Notes: generated from the sequence alone by a model not told the origin. A stretch of DNA of 64,000 nucleotides from Stenotrophomonas raiganjensis (SeqCode) (GCF_030658505.1 NZ_JAUTXR010000125.1:41149-105148), one strand, 5' to 3'. Shown: positions 15,224 to 25,500, numbered from the stretch's first letter. Translations and numbers: made by a program.

Positions 15224-15817
15224 CTAACTAATAACTGGGACCCCGCTAATATGAGGCGGCAAGCCTTCTGCGTAGCGCCGTGCGGACGAGGCGATGTTCC
15301 GTGCAAATATTTCGTTACCTTCCATGCTCTTCAACCATGCCCTTGCACCCTCCAGAACTTCCGAGCAGAACATCGGAAGATCTAATATCAGACTATTGTC
15401 CGACATTGAGTTATGGATCGTGACACTACTTGTTCGCGGCTCGATGAACATTATCCTATCAAACGGGCTCGACTTTCTGATAGTTGAACTTTGATGAAGC
15501 AAAGAACAGCGAAACTGGTAGCAAGCCGCCCCATCCAATGGCCCAAGTATCTTAGGCCCCATCCTCTCCCGCACATCCAAGGGAAGACGCGCAAGAACTT
15601 GGTCACCCATTCGAGGACGCACCCAAGCATCGAACCAAGCAACATACTTATCCTGAGTCGCCCAAAAATTCTCGGACTCGAGCGCTCCTGCCGCGTCAGG
15701 AACAGTGAGGGTGGCGTACAAAGAAAGAAAGTAAAACTTGTGCTCTAGAGAATTCTCAATCTGGTCCAGTAGCTCATTCACAACAAACCATCCATGTGTT
15801 TTTTGAATGCTGCTCAC
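15224..15817 (-). CDS. Accessory gene with a HEPN-like RX4H motif
   Basis: 197 residues encoded in DNA clearly more AT-rich than the rest of the prophage. The pattern YQFRCSLLHQSS (about 100-111) fits the R-x4-H motif of HEPN-type proteins, which often are RNases in toxin or anti-phage systems. It lies downstream of the tail spike gene on the same strand, a usual place for cargo genes. No antitoxin partner is obvious next to it. The HEPN assignment is by motif only. Confidence 0.6.
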   Translation of the reverse strand: MSSIQKTHGWFVVNELLDQIENSLEHKFYFLSLYATLTVPDAAGALESENFWATQDKYVAWFDAWVRPRMGDQVLARLPLDVRERMGPKILGPLDGAACYQFRCSLLHQSSTIRKSSPFDRIMFIEPRTSSVTIHNSMSDNSLILDLPMFCSEVLEGARAWLKSMEGNEIFARNIASSARRYAEGLPPHISGVPVIS

Positions 15818-15867
15818 ACTGTAGTCGATAGACTAGCGTCGAACAATGCGGCCAGCTAGCTTGCAGT

Positions 15868-18492
15868 TCACTCAAACGACTCTGGCAGATCGATTCTTAT
15901 CCTCTCAAACATCTTCGCATTGCCAGCTACGTTGGGGTGGACGTTGTCTCCGACCTGCATGCTCGGTGCCCAGGCCGCACCGTCGTTTGCATCAGAAAGC
16001 GCCAGGTCGAACCGAACCGGAGGCAGCAGGTCAGCACCGAAGTACCCGGCAAGAATGTCATCGTTGTACTGGGCACGCAGCGCGGCCGCCGTTGGGAGAG
16101 GCGGCAAACAGGCCAGGGATATTCTCGACGTGCGACCGCGCAACTGGCTCAGCAATGCCTCGACGTTCGCCCTCCATGCTGCCCTGGTAATGCCACCAAG
16201 AGCATCGTTGGTGCCGATCAAGATCACCACCACGGTGTTCCTATCACACAGGCCCAACGCTTCGCTTCCGGCCGCCCGAAGGTGGTCAGAGCGCTGCCCA
16301 CCACGGGCGATGATTGCGGTATCGATCGCGCCGGCTTCGACCCGCTCATCCTCCAGCATGTAGGACCAGGTCTTGCCATAGTTGGCGGCGCCGATCTGCG
16401 AGCCCTCGGTGATGCTGTCGCCCATCAACAGCACCCGGGCAGCACGCGCGGTCGGGAACGGGTAGTCAGCAACCATCCGGACGCGGTCAACCTTCACGCC
16501 GCCGGCGGTGGTGCCGGGGAAGACCACGCACGGCGTGCCCCACGGCCTACCACTGTTCGCGCCAGTGCCGGCCCCATAGTCCAGCACAAGCTGCACATTC
16601 TGGCCGCTGACCAAGTTGGTCAAGGTTATGTAGGTGGCAAACCGCACACGTTTCACATCGAGACGAACTCGAGAGCCGGTCAAGGGCCAAGGAATCGAAA
16701 TCTCGGCGACAGCTGCGGGCGGCGTTGTGGTGCCATCCCAGCGATAGACCCGCAGCTGCCCGGTCACCCCGTCTACGATCGCAGCAGGCGTGTCCAGCAC
16801 GGTGCCGCTGGTCTCGCGGATCCAGCCGAGACCCCAAACCTGGTCGGCAGCAACGATGTCCGCTACTGCCGACAGGGTGCGCCGGCTCAGCTGCGACTTT
16901 CCGTAGGACGCGGGGTAACTCTTGCTGGCCCAAGTGGATGATACCTGGCTCACCAGTGCCCCATCAGCCAGCGTCGAGCCATTGAGCACCCAGCCTGCGG
17001 CCGAGCCATTGAAGCGCTCGTCGATAAGCGCGGGGGCCACGACAGGATCGAGTACATCTGCGATGGTTTTCGACAGAACCTGGAACTCCACGCGCATCGC
17101 CACGTTGATCGGCGACACCTGCCAGTCCTGGACCTGACCCAGCCCGTTCGCCTGCGTGAATCCGGAGGTCGAGAGGCCCGGGCCGGCGCCCGCTGACCCG
17201 TCGTACCTGACGTTATTGCCACTGATCGATCGCATGTACACGTGGCCGCCGGCAGGAACGAATGTCTGTGGGAAGCTCTCGCCCGCCAGCCACGTATTGG
17301 TTCCGTTTCCGAACTCTACCTGATGACGCGCGATCACCACCTTGTTCGCATCCTGCGCCTCAATGATGGCTTGCCCGGCGCCGGCGAAGACCGCTTGTAC
17401 TTGGCTCATGTACCCACCCGGCGAGGGCTGCGCGATGCCGTATCCGTTCGCAACGTTGGCATTGCCGGTGTAGGTGGAAGAGACGGATCCCAACGGCACG
17501 ATACTGGCGTCCACATCCTCGAGCCCCAAATAGCGGGATGCAAGGGTTGCATTTGCTTCGGCACTTGATGCCGCAGTCTCCGCGCGCTCGACACGTTCTG
17601 CCAACGGCGGCGAGTCTTGCCCTTGATAGTCAACGCGAAGCGATATTCGAATTGCCGGACCAATGACAGGAGAGCCCTGAATGTCTCCAATGTTCACCGA
17701 GTCACCTACCAGCCAGCGGGCCGAGCCCGGAGGGGTTCCACCTGGCTCGTCAAAGCAAATGTTCACGCCTGAAATCGGCTTGTACACGATGTAGGAGCCG
17801 GCCTCTGCCGTGTACTCAGGCGAGATGGTCACAACGCCTGCGGAGGTGATCGATACGGGCAAGATGGCGGCAGTGTACGTGCCGGCGCCATTCGCGCGAG
17901 GCGACAGTACATGGAACTGCCCAGCAGCCGGCCCCAAGAAGCGCGCGGAGATTCGTAGCAACAGCGCGCGGAATGGAAGCGTCACGGCATTGCCGAACAT
18001 GGACGCAGCTACGGCGGGGCCACCGGCGGCGGTGGTGGAGCCGAGCACTGCACTTTCAAGCTCTCCCGTGTCACCAAGCAAATACCCCAGCGCAGCCACG
18101 GAATCGCGACTGGCCTTCTCGGTGATCGTATCCGCGCGTAGCCATTGCCAGCCGGTGCCGCTCCAACGGTACTGTCCACTGTTGCTCACGGACTGACCTG
18201 AGACAGGATCTACATGCGTGCCCGGATCGCTGATCACGTCTGCAGCAAAGCCCACGCCACGGCTGGTATCAGCTTGCAGTGCGGCCCACGATGGATAGCG
18301 CTTAAGCCCGTTGGCGCCGACAAACTGATCGAACTCCGTGAGGATCCCGTTCCAGCTACGTCGAGACCGGCCAAGCCGATCATTCCAGGTGGGCCCAGCC
18401 CCGTTGATGCCGGCATCAAGGTTCTCGGCGTTGTCGTACAGATCAAGGGGTGAACTCGACCCCACCGGGTTGCCGGTGCTGTATCTGGTCAT
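15868..18492 (-). CDS. Tail spike/fibre with C-terminal SGNH hydrolase (acylesterase) domain
   Basis: 874 residues. The first 680 form Gly/Ser/Asn-rich, beta-rich fibre segments. The C-terminal 190 residues are an SGNH hydrolase: block I GDSI (Ser693), GGQ near 731, GTND (760-763) and GDNVHPN (Asp849, His852). It is the last gene of the tail operon, directly after the TipJ-like protein, as expected for a receptor-binding spike. The enzyme probably removes acetyl groups from host surface polysaccharide during adsorption. Confidence 0.88.
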   Translation of the reverse strand: MTRYSTGNPVGSSSPLDLYDNAENLDAGINGAGPTWNDRLGRSRRSWNGILTEFDQFVGANGLKRYPSWAALQADTSRGVGFAADVISDPGTHVDPVSGQSVSNSGQYRWSGTGWQWLRADTITEKASRDSVAALGYLLGDTGELESAVLGSTTAAGGPAVAASMFGNAVTLPFRALLLRISARFLGPAAGQFHVLSPRANGAGTYTAAILPVSITSAGVVTISPEYTAEAGSYIVYKPISGVNICFDEPGGTPPGSARWLVGDSVNIGDIQGSPVIGPAIRISLRVDYQGQDSPPLAERVERAETAASSAEANATLASRYLGLEDVDASIVPLGSVSSTYTGNANVANGYGIAQPSPGGYMSQVQAVFAGAGQAIIEAQDANKVVIARHQVEFGNGTNTWLAGESFPQTFVPAGGHVYMRSISGNNVRYDGSAGAGPGLSTSGFTQANGLGQVQDWQVSPINVAMRVEFQVLSKTIADVLDPVVAPALIDERFNGSAAGWVLNGSTLADGALVSQVSSTWASKSYPASYGKSQLSRRTLSAVADIVAADQVWGLGWIRETSGTVLDTPAAIVDGVTGQLRVYRWDGTTTPPAAVAEISIPWPLTGSRVRLDVKRVRFATYITLTNLVSGQNVQLVLDYGAGTGANSGRPWGTPCVVFPGTTAGGVKVDRVRMVADYPFPTARAARVLLMGDSITEGSQIGAANYGKTWSYMLEDERVEAGAIDTAIIARGGQRSDHLRAAGSEALGLCDRNTVVVILIGTNDALGGITRAAWRANVEALLSQLRGRTSRISLACLPPLPTAAALRAQYNDDILAGYFGADLLPPVRFDLALSDANDGAAWAPSMQVGDNVHPNVAGNAKMFERIRIDLPESFE

Positions 18493-18513
18493 CTTGGTGC
18501 GTCTCCAGTGGTG

Positions 18514-21500
18514 CTACGGCGCGGTCGCGTCGTCGTATTGGTAGAAGGCGGGGTCGTACTGCAGGGCGGTCAGCTCCACCGAGCCGTCTTCGCCGGGCGT
18601 GAGTTCGGCCAGCACTGCGTCGTACCCAGCGCGCGTGCTGTCGCAGAAGATCAGCTCGGGCGGGTCAATCGTTGGGTCGTCCATGATCCAGGTGTTGAAC
18701 GCGTGCTCGCCGGGCAGTGCCGAGGCGGCGATAGTCAGACGATGGTCGTCCACACGGGTGGGCACCATCACGCCGGACAGCGTTCCGTCCTGAAATCGGA
18801 CCAGGCACCGCGGCGCTGGCAGGCTCCAGTCCAGGTACTCGCCCACCTCGATCAGAAGCCGGGTTCCATCCAGCCGCGCCGACTCAATCATGGTGCTGGT
18901 GGTGCTCGAACCCGGAATGTCATCGAACAGCTTCACCCGGTCGCCGTACTGGTAGACCAGGCCCATCATCTCGGTCTTGGTCTTATAGGTCAGGCGCTGG
19001 CCTTGGTGCTTCATCAGCCGGCGCATGCCGATCCGGTACGCGCGATCGCGCGTGCCGACACCCTGCAGCTCGTAGGTCTCCACCTTCCACGGCTCGGTCA
19101 CACCCGGTAGTCGGCACTCCACCGTCTCGGCCGCCCACGTGACCTCGTCGACGTAGGTCACGTCCACGCCGTCGTAGTCGTCCGGGCCCGGCGAAATGAA
19201 CGACGTGCTGAGCGGCTCAAGCTGGCGCTGCGGCGAGATCCCGCCTCGCCACCCCTTCACCCCTTCGCGGCCTGCCGAACACATCGAATCGATCAGCAGG
19301 AAGTAACCCATGCCCGCCTGCGCCGCCATCTGCAGCATGTCCAGTGCGCTGGTGCCGGACTTCTCCGCGCTGAAGTCGAAGAATTCCCCTCGTGGCGTCC
19401 AGTAGGTGTCTTCCAGATGCTGCAGCGTGTCCGTATCGATCTGGTCCGCCGGCAGGCCAAGGGAGCGCATGACGTGGATCATGGCGCCGCTGATGCTGCG
19501 TGCAGTGCCTTGGTCGTAGAGCCGTGTAGCCTCTACATTGAACCGGCGGTCGGTCTGCGCTGCCAGCTTCGTCCCGGTGGTAACCGTCAGGCCGATGGTC
19601 GTCAGGTCGTCGTAGCGTGTCGGCCGCTGCGACAGGCGCGCGCGCAGGCCCTGCCAGTAGCAGGCATCCCGTGCCGAATTGCCCCCGCGCTCTGTCACCC
19701 GCCTGATCCGCACCTCAACCTGCCCAGGTGCGCCGAGGGTGATGCGCTCGGTGAAGCCCACCGCATCCTCGGAGTATCCGGTGTACGTGTGGGTCCGAAC
19801 CGTCCAGGGCGCGCCCGAGCCATACACCCGATATCCAACGCGGATGCTGACCGTAAACGTGCGCTTGTTGCCCTTGCTGGTGTACCAGATCAGGCCGCTG
19901 GGGAAGTTGAAGTCGTATTCAAACGCATCGGTGGTTTCGCCGTTCGGGCACACCAGGAACGGTCCCAACCACTCCTCGCCCTCCTGGAACCCGGTGGCGC
20001 TGTAGTCAGTGGCCGTCCGGCTGGTCCAGCCCGGCCAGCTCGTATCGACCACGCCAGCCTCTGTAAGCCGTTCCACCGCCAAGGTGAGCCCGGACACGGC
20101 CGCAATCCGATAGTCACTTTGGCCGCGCGACATTGCCAGAGACACCACACCAGGCGGCAGGCCTCCAAAAGCAGTTCCGGTCGGGCCGTCATAGGCCAAC
20201 GTCACACGGGGCTGCGTCGCAGGTGTTCCACCGCTCGTGGCCACACCCACCGTGGACGTTGGGCTGCTACCGAAGACAGACGCCGGCAGTCCGCTGTAGG
20301 TGATGCTCCCGCCAGCAAACGGGCTGGCCGCCTCAGCAATCGTCACCACACCGCCGGACTGGGTCGCCACCAAGCCGCTATCCACCAACTGGTCGTTGAT
20401 GGCAGTCAGCAGCACGCCCAAAGTGATGTAGTTGGCCACCAGCGCCACGCTGTAGGTGGTTCCCCGCCAGCTGATCCCGAAGGTGACCGGAGAACCGCTG
20501 AAGTCGAAGTTGCTCGCAGCGGCCGATCCCGTCACACGGGCAGCGCTGCCACCAACACCGGGCACTGCGGGCGAGCCAGGGACGTAGCTGGCCACGAACA
20601 ACGCGTAATCGGCTCCGTTGTAGGTCAGCAGAACCGGCATGCCCACGTAGGGTGCCAATTCCGCCACAGCACTGCCGGCGATGATCGAGTAAAGGCCGCT
20701 GGTGGTCGCGGTGAAGGAAGCCGCAACCTTGAGCGTGAGCACGGCGCCGACAACCCAGCTGCTGGGCACGGAGCTGGTCGGCCGCTCGTTACCGTTCGCG
20801 TCGGTGACTGTCGCGTTGTTCAGGGTGATCACATTCCCCGATACCGTCACCGAGTCTGCGTTGATGCCCGTAGACACGTCTGCCGTGTCGCTCAGGTCCA
20901 GGCCGGCTGTGCCAGAGGCGGTAGCGCCCACCTCGGTGGAGTTCACCCAGTTCTCGGAGCGCACGTCGCCACCGACATCGGCGCCCGGTGGGTAGATGGT
21001 CATCTGCACGTCACTGCCGAACGAGCTGATGGGCGTGTTCCCCAGCCGGGCCGAACCCACCGGGATGATGTGCCGCCCCTTGCCCACGCACACGAACATG
21101 TGGGTTCGATAGGATTTCTCCCCCACGAAGCGGGACACCGGCTGCACCAGGTAGTCGGCCCAAACGCGGCACCGCCCCAGAACCTCGCGCACGGGGCTTC
21201 CGAGCCGCGCAGTGTTCGCCCGCGCCGTGTCGAGGCTGAGGCTATCTCCCTGCCCGTTTCGACTGCCGGGCAGGTTGTTGGCCATGTAGATGGCATACGC
21301 AGCCACCACCGCAACCACGACCCAGTAGATCACTGCGGCGATGCCCTCGTAATGAGGGACCGGGTAGATGCGCACGTCGCTGCCGTGGTCGATCCAGGTG
21401 GTTGCCCACGCACCTGGCGCAACCGGCGCGCCGTCCACCTCCAGCTCGATTGGCTGCTCACCCTCTCCGGTGTAACCACGCACGTTCGCCCGCAGCCATC

Positions 21501-21576
21501 CATCCACCGTCATCCGGCCATGCTGGTGGGTTTCCAGCGCTTCACCCGGCATGCGGGAAGGAAACACGCGGATCAC
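18514..21576 (-). CDS. TipJ-family tail tip / host-specificity protein (lambda J-like)
   Basis: 1020 residues. The N-terminal part contains a hydrophobic segment (YWVVVAVVAAYAIYMA, about 84-99) and the conserved RQ-like stretch ARLGSPVREVLGRCRVWADYLVQP seen in phage tip proteins. Ser/Thr/Gly-rich beta repeats fill about 190-470, and the rest resembles the J-like hub/tip region (for example TYVDEVTWAAETVECRLPG). It follows the NlpC-like gene with a 4-base overlap and precedes the spike. It forms the tail tip that contacts the cell. Confidence 0.88.
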   Translation of the reverse strand: MIRVFPSRMPGEALETHQHGRMTVDGWLRANVRGYTGEGEQPIELEVDGAPVAPGAWATTWIDHGSDVRIYPVPHYEGIAAVIYWVVVAVVAAYAIYMANNLPGSRNGQGDSLSLDTARANTARLGSPVREVLGRCRVWADYLVQPVSRFVGEKSYRTHMFVCVGKGRHIIPVGSARLGNTPISSFGSDVQMTIYPPGADVGGDVRSENWVNSTEVGATASGTAGLDLSDTADVSTGINADSVTVSGNVITLNNATVTDANGNERPTSSVPSSWVVGAVLTLKVAASFTATTSGLYSIIAGSAVAELAPYVGMPVLLTYNGADYALFVASYVPGSPAVPGVGGSAARVTGSAAASNFDFSGSPVTFGISWRGTTYSVALVANYITLGVLLTAINDQLVDSGLVATQSGGVVTIAEAASPFAGGSITYSGLPASVFGSSPTSTVGVATSGGTPATQPRVTLAYDGPTGTAFGGLPPGVVSLAMSRGQSDYRIAAVSGLTLAVERLTEAGVVDTSWPGWTSRTATDYSATGFQEGEEWLGPFLVCPNGETTDAFEYDFNFPSGLIWYTSKGNKRTFTVSIRVGYRVYGSGAPWTVRTHTYTGYSEDAVGFTERITLGAPGQVEVRIRRVTERGGNSARDACYWQGLRARLSQRPTRYDDLTTIGLTVTTGTKLAAQTDRRFNVEATRLYDQGTARSISGAMIHVMRSLGLPADQIDTDTLQHLEDTYWTPRGEFFDFSAEKSGTSALDMLQMAAQAGMGYFLLIDSMCSAGREGVKGWRGGISPQRQLEPLSTSFISPGPDDYDGVDVTYVDEVTWAAETVECRLPGVTEPWKVETYELQGVGTRDRAYRIGMRRLMKHQGQRLTYKTKTEMMGLVYQYGDRVKLFDDIPGSSTTSTMIESARLDGTRLLIEVGEYLDWSLPAPRCLVRFQDGTLSGVMVPTRVDDHRLTIAASALPGEHAFNTWIMDDPTIDPPELIFCDSTRAGYDAVLAELTPGEDGSVELTALQYDPAFYQYDDATAP

Positions 21577-21950
21577 GCGTAGTACTCCACACGATTGAAG
21601 CGGCGCTCAAAGCGCGCCACAGGCAGGACGGTCACGTTGCGGCCGTCGTTACATTCGAGCGTGCACATGCGGCCATCTACCTCTACCAGCACGGCAACGT
21701 GGGTCACCATGCTGCCCTCGTAGCAGAACGCCACGGCACCCTCCACCAGGTCGCTGCCGGCGTGCTGCAGAACCGCCTGCTGTGCCAGCTCGGGCAGATC
21801 GTCACGGGTAGCCCCAGGGTGCTCATCCCACGGCGGCAACCCAAGGTCCCGCCGCACCTCATTGACCACGCCATAGCAGTCCAGTTCGGGGAACACGCGG
21901 CCGCCACTGACCCAGACAACGTCCAGGTATTTTTCAAGGTCGATCGTCAT
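21573..21950 (-). CDS. NlpC/P60-like tail tip peptidase
   Basis: 125 residues. LDCYGVVNEVRRDLGLP places a cysteine at the start of a helix, as in NlpC/P60 enzymes (about residues 22-25), and THVAVLVEVDG supplies the histidine on the next strand. This is the C-terminal peptidase half of lambda K-like proteins. It may cut peptidoglycan during DNA entry. ATG 21950 was chosen since upstream codons lie inside the preceding gene. Confidence 0.83.
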   Translation of the reverse strand: MTIDLEKYLDVVWVSGGRVFPELDCYGVVNEVRRDLGLPPWDEHPGATRDDLPELAQQAVLQHAGSDLVEGAVAFCYEGSMVTHVAVLVEVDGRMCTLECNDGRNVTVLPVARFERRFNRVEYYA

Positions 21951-22429
21951 GAGATGTAGCGCAGTCCGGGGTGCTTGGAGAGATTGAAGCGATCGCGCGG
22001 CCAGGCCGTGTCGAGGATGTTCATGAAGCCGGCCGTGATCTGGACCTCTGTGGCCGACCACTGGCCGCCCTTGATGACCATCGAGAGCGGACGCTTGATG
22101 GGTGCCAGCAGATCACTGCTCAGGTAGACCCGCAGGGTTACCGTCATCTCCTGCCGCGCGGCCAGCGCGGCACGGATCTTGGTGCTCACCACGCCATCAA
22201 TGTTGGTCAGCGCGAAGCGCAGATCCTGTACGCCGTCGGCATTGCGAGCCGGCTTGGCCACGTCCATGCCGCAGGCCTTGAAGGTCACCGTCTGGCCCGT
22301 CTCCAGAACCGCAGTCAGGTCCTCCCAACCCTTGGTCAGGTAGTGGGTTTCACCACCGACGGTGATGGCCAGCGTGTCGTGCTCGATCTCGCTGCCACCG
22401 GAAGCATATAGCCGTTCAAGGATGCTCAT
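21947..22429 (-). CDS. DUF1833 minor tail protein (L-like position)
   Basis: 160 residues starting MSILERLYASGGSEI, typical of DUF1833. It is placed between the minor tail and NlpC-like genes, matching the L position of lambda-type tail tips. Overlaps both neighbours by 4 bases. Confidence 0.85.
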   Translation of the reverse strand: MSILERLYASGGSEIEHDTLAITVGGETHYLTKGWEDLTAVLETGQTVTFKACGMDVAKPARNADGVQDLRFALTNIDGVVSTKIRAALAARQEMTVTLRVYLSSDLLAPIKRPLSMVIKGGQWSATEVQITAGFMNILDTAWPRDRFNLSKHPGLRYIS

Positions 22430-22884
22430 GGCTGAGGCCACTCCCTGTTTGCGGCAAGGTCCACGACATTGGCCTGCAGGAAGCCTTCCGGGTACTCAGA
22501 CCAACCATCAGCCAGCAGCGGCCGGAGGTACAGCTCCAGCTGCGCGGTGAACATCCACAGATTGCCGTTGGTCAACGTTGGACCGTCGTAAATGTCGGTG
22601 AACCGCGCCTTGTAGTAGTCCATGCCCAGCGGGCTGCGAAGGCGGCAGGCAAACCAGGACACGCCATCGAATAGCTTCTCCTGGAACCACTTCTCGAACA
22701 GAGCAGCCTGCTGATCATTCAGCAGCCATCGCACCTCGGTCTGGCTCGGGGTGGCGGTGTAGGCCCGGCGTGGAAGGGACCGTCCGCTAACGAAGGTGGA
22801 CCGCGTCTGCGGTGACACGTGGCGCAGCCCATAGCCCTCGCGCAGCGGTTCGGGCAACCACTTCGGCTGCATGATGAGCGCCAT
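22426..22884 (-). CDS. Minor tail protein (M-like position)
   Basis: 152 residues with W/Y-rich beta pattern (LRSPLGMDYYKARF, WMFTAQLELYLRP). It directly follows the tape measure gene (1-base overlap at 22,884). The position matches lambda M-type tip proteins; the family is not certain. Confidence 0.75.
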   Translation of the reverse strand: MALIMQPKWLPEPLREGYGLRHVSPQTRSTFVSGRSLPRRAYTATPSQTEVRWLLNDQQAALFEKWFQEKLFDGVSWFACRLRSPLGMDYYKARFTDIYDGPTLTNGNLWMFTAQLELYLRPLLADGWSEYPEGFLQANVVDLAANREWPQP

Positions 22885-25481
22885 TACCCGACCTTCCTTC
22901 TGACATTCCAGTTCGATCGCATCGCGCGTGATTGCGGGCCGGTGCCGGACGTGGTGTCCGCCACGCGGTCCTGCCGCGCCAGGGTCACTGCGCGCCGCAC
23001 CGTCTGCTCCTGCATCAACCGCTCTCGCTCGCTGATGGACCCATTCACGTTGAAATGCATCTCAAAGCTGTCGCCGCGGCCTCCACCGCCAGAATCGCGT
23101 GACACGCGGTCCAGCGTTGCGTCCAACTTGGCGCTGGTGGCCGCGGTGGTGACCCGCTCGCCCTTCTGCAGTAGCCAGGTGCCCGTCTCGGGGACGTTTT
23201 CGATGCCGTCATGGGCCATACCAGCGATGGATCCCGCGGTGACCATCGCAACCATAGGCGCAGTCGCGGCCATAGCTGCGGAGGCGGCCGCCGGTGCGAG
23301 AGCCGGACCAACGATTGGGATCGCAGCCGTAGAGGCGAAGGCCGCCAAGGACGCCTGGGCCTGCGTTGCAATCGCATTGCCGACCAAGCCCGCTGCGCCG
23401 GCACCCGCAGTGCTCTTTCCTACAAGCAACTGGACGCCCTGATACACCAACCACTGCGCAGCCATCTGGGCAAGTGTGTTGATCACTGTTTCGCCCATCG
23501 ATACCGCAAGGTTCTTCACAGAATCAAACAGCGACTCGTTACCCTTCACCAGATCTGCGATCGACTGCGCCACCGCGCCGGTTGTTGAATCCAGGAACCC
23601 TGTAGTGGCCTCATAGGCCTGCTTGTTGTAGTCGGATGCATCGGAAGCGTAGTTGGCCCAGGCATCTGACATTCTATCGCGCCAGTTGTCTCGTTGCTCG
23701 TCCGTCTTTCGGTAGTACTCCTCCTGCATTCGCAAGCGCTCGGCTAGAGCTGACTCAAGAGCCTGCGTCTCCTTTGAGTAGAGTTCTTCCGAAATATCAG
23801 CCGCTTGCATCTGAGCTAGGAGGTCATCCCTCTTCGACTGATAGTCGCGCTGAATCGACAGCAGATCTCGCGCGCGCCTACGTGCCTCTTCCCCGGCACC
23901 AGCCCCAACAAAATCGACGTCCAAGGTATCCTGGGCGTTGCGGAGCTGCTTCTTAAGGTTTGCCGAGAACTCAGTCGACTTTGCCTCCTCTTCGTTCGCT
24001 CGCTTCAGCGCAAACACCTCATCAGCAGCCTTAGCGGCCTCGACCAAGGTGCGTTTGTGCTCGTCGTTCAATCCCTTCAACGCACCCTTGGTGGTGTCGA
24101 AGATCGCTTCCTGCTCTTTCGTCGTCAGTGAGAGCTTTCCCGACTCGGTGTTCGTAACAGCGGCCAGGCGCTGGTACTTCAGGAGCTCAGTGTTGTACGC
24201 CTGCTGCAGTTGCTTCTGTGTGGCAAGACGCTTCTTGGCGTTCTCTGCGTCCGCGGCTGCGGCGGCGGCAGCCTCTCTGGCCGCACTGTCGCTGGACTTG
24301 GCCGTGCTATCTACTGAACCGGTGACGCCCTTGAATGCCTCCGCCGCCCGCTGGTACTTGTAGCGCTCAGTCAGCTCCCGCTGGATGCCGATACGCTGCT
24401 GGGTCAGATCGTTGATCTGCTTGAGCCTGGCAGCCTCCTGGGAATCAGTCAGGGGGATCCCGAGGAGACCTGTCTTGTTCTGCTTCGCGTAGTTGATCAA
24501 CCCGTTCAGTCGGGCCATCTGCTCGTTGAGAGCAGCCTCACCGGCATCCTGTACGCTGCCGCCAGCGTCTAGATTCGCGAGATCCCGGACCTTGGTAATG
24601 AAACCGGAGATCTGAACAACACCATTCGCAAGCTCACTGGACAGATTGGCCACCAGCGTGACAATGCTGTCGAATCCCTCCTTGACCTTCGGGTCCTTCA
24701 GTGTGTCGATGAGGTCGTTGACGGCAGCGGTTGCCCCTTTGAGGCTTCCGTCTTTGGCTGTGGTGATGTCATCCAGTGTATGGCCGAGTGCGGTCAGCGC
24801 ACCTCCGAAGGTGTCGCGCGCCGCCAGTGCGGCGCCGGCATACGATTCCTCAAGGATCTCCAGGATCATCACCTGGGCCTCGCCTTCCTTGCCGGCCTTC
24901 ACCAACTCGTCGATCGTGCCGCGCACCTCCTTAGTGAAAGCCGCGCCGAAGCCCTGCTGCGCTAGCGCAGCTGCTGCCTTGCTCGGCGATTCCAGCGCTC
25001 GACCGATGGTCTCCGCCGACTGGCTGACACTGATCCCGAGACGGGCAGACTGGTCAATCACTGCCTGCATCGCGCGAGGAATGTTGGAGGACAGAATTCC
25101 CGAATAGGACAGAAGCCGGGTCTGCGCCTCGACAATCTCCCCGCCGCTGAAGGTGGACTTGTCGGCAAGCGTATCGGCCATGTCCAGCAACTGCTGGCGG
25201 GTGTAACCGGCAGCACCGCCGGTTGAGCGGATAATGGCGTCGAGCTGAGCCACCTCCTTCTCGGCAGCAATGCTGTTGCGCCCGAACTTCACCGCAACTG
25301 CGGACAACGCGGCGACACCGACAGCAACACCAGCGGCAAGCGCCGCGCCCGCCATTCTTGCCTCGGCCTCGACCTTCTTGCGCCACTTCTCCGCCCGGCG
25401 CTCGGACTTGTCCAGGCCGGATGCGAAGCCGCCGACCTCGGCGATTACGTCGATGGTCAGCGTACCAAGGGACCGGGACAT
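22884..25481 (-). CDS. Tail tape measure protein
   Basis: 865 residues. N-terminal amphipathic helix and a hydrophobic patch (AGAALAAGVAVGVAALSAVAV, about 44-64), central long coiled coil (about 390-640) and a hydrophobic Ala/Gly-rich region (about 700-790), ending in a soluble C-terminus. It follows the G/GT frameshift genes, as in most siphoviruses. At roughly 0.15 nm per residue it would set a tail of about 130 nm. Confidence 0.93.
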   Translation of the reverse strand: MSRSLGTLTIDVIAEVGGFASGLDKSERRAEKWRKKVEAEARMAGAALAAGVAVGVAALSAVAVKFGRNSIAAEKEVAQLDAIIRSTGGAAGYTRQQLLDMADTLADKSTFSGGEIVEAQTRLLSYSGILSSNIPRAMQAVIDQSARLGISVSQSAETIGRALESPSKAAAALAQQGFGAAFTKEVRGTIDELVKAGKEGEAQVMILEILEESYAGAALAARDTFGGALTALGHTLDDITTAKDGSLKGATAAVNDLIDTLKDPKVKEGFDSIVTLVANLSSELANGVVQISGFITKVRDLANLDAGGSVQDAGEAALNEQMARLNGLINYAKQNKTGLLGIPLTDSQEAARLKQINDLTQQRIGIQRELTERYKYQRAAEAFKGVTGSVDSTAKSSDSAAREAAAAAAADAENAKKRLATQKQLQQAYNTELLKYQRLAAVTNTESGKLSLTTKEQEAIFDTTKGALKGLNDEHKRTLVEAAKAADEVFALKRANEEEAKSTEFSANLKKQLRNAQDTLDVDFVGAGAGEEARRRARDLLSIQRDYQSKRDDLLAQMQAADISEELYSKETQALESALAERLRMQEEYYRKTDEQRDNWRDRMSDAWANYASDASDYNKQAYEATTGFLDSTTGAVAQSIADLVKGNESLFDSVKNLAVSMGETVINTLAQMAAQWLVYQGVQLLVGKSTAGAGAAGLVGNAIATQAQASLAAFASTAAIPIVGPALAPAAASAAMAATAPMVAMVTAGSIAGMAHDGIENVPETGTWLLQKGERVTTAATSAKLDATLDRVSRDSGGGGRGDSFEMHFNVNGSISERERLMQEQTVRRAVTLARQDRVADTTSGTGPQSRAMRSNWNVRRKVG

Positions 25482-25500
25482 AGCTCTCTCTGCTGCAGGG

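Noticed and set aside
15135..15867. Insertion sequence, because of the AT-rich composition
   Set aside because: No transposase, no terminal inverted repeats and no target duplication seen. A cargo gene explains it better.
19417..21582. A 721-codon open frame on the plus strand
   Set aside because: Antisense to the TipJ-family gene; His/Arg/Gly-rich shadow composition.
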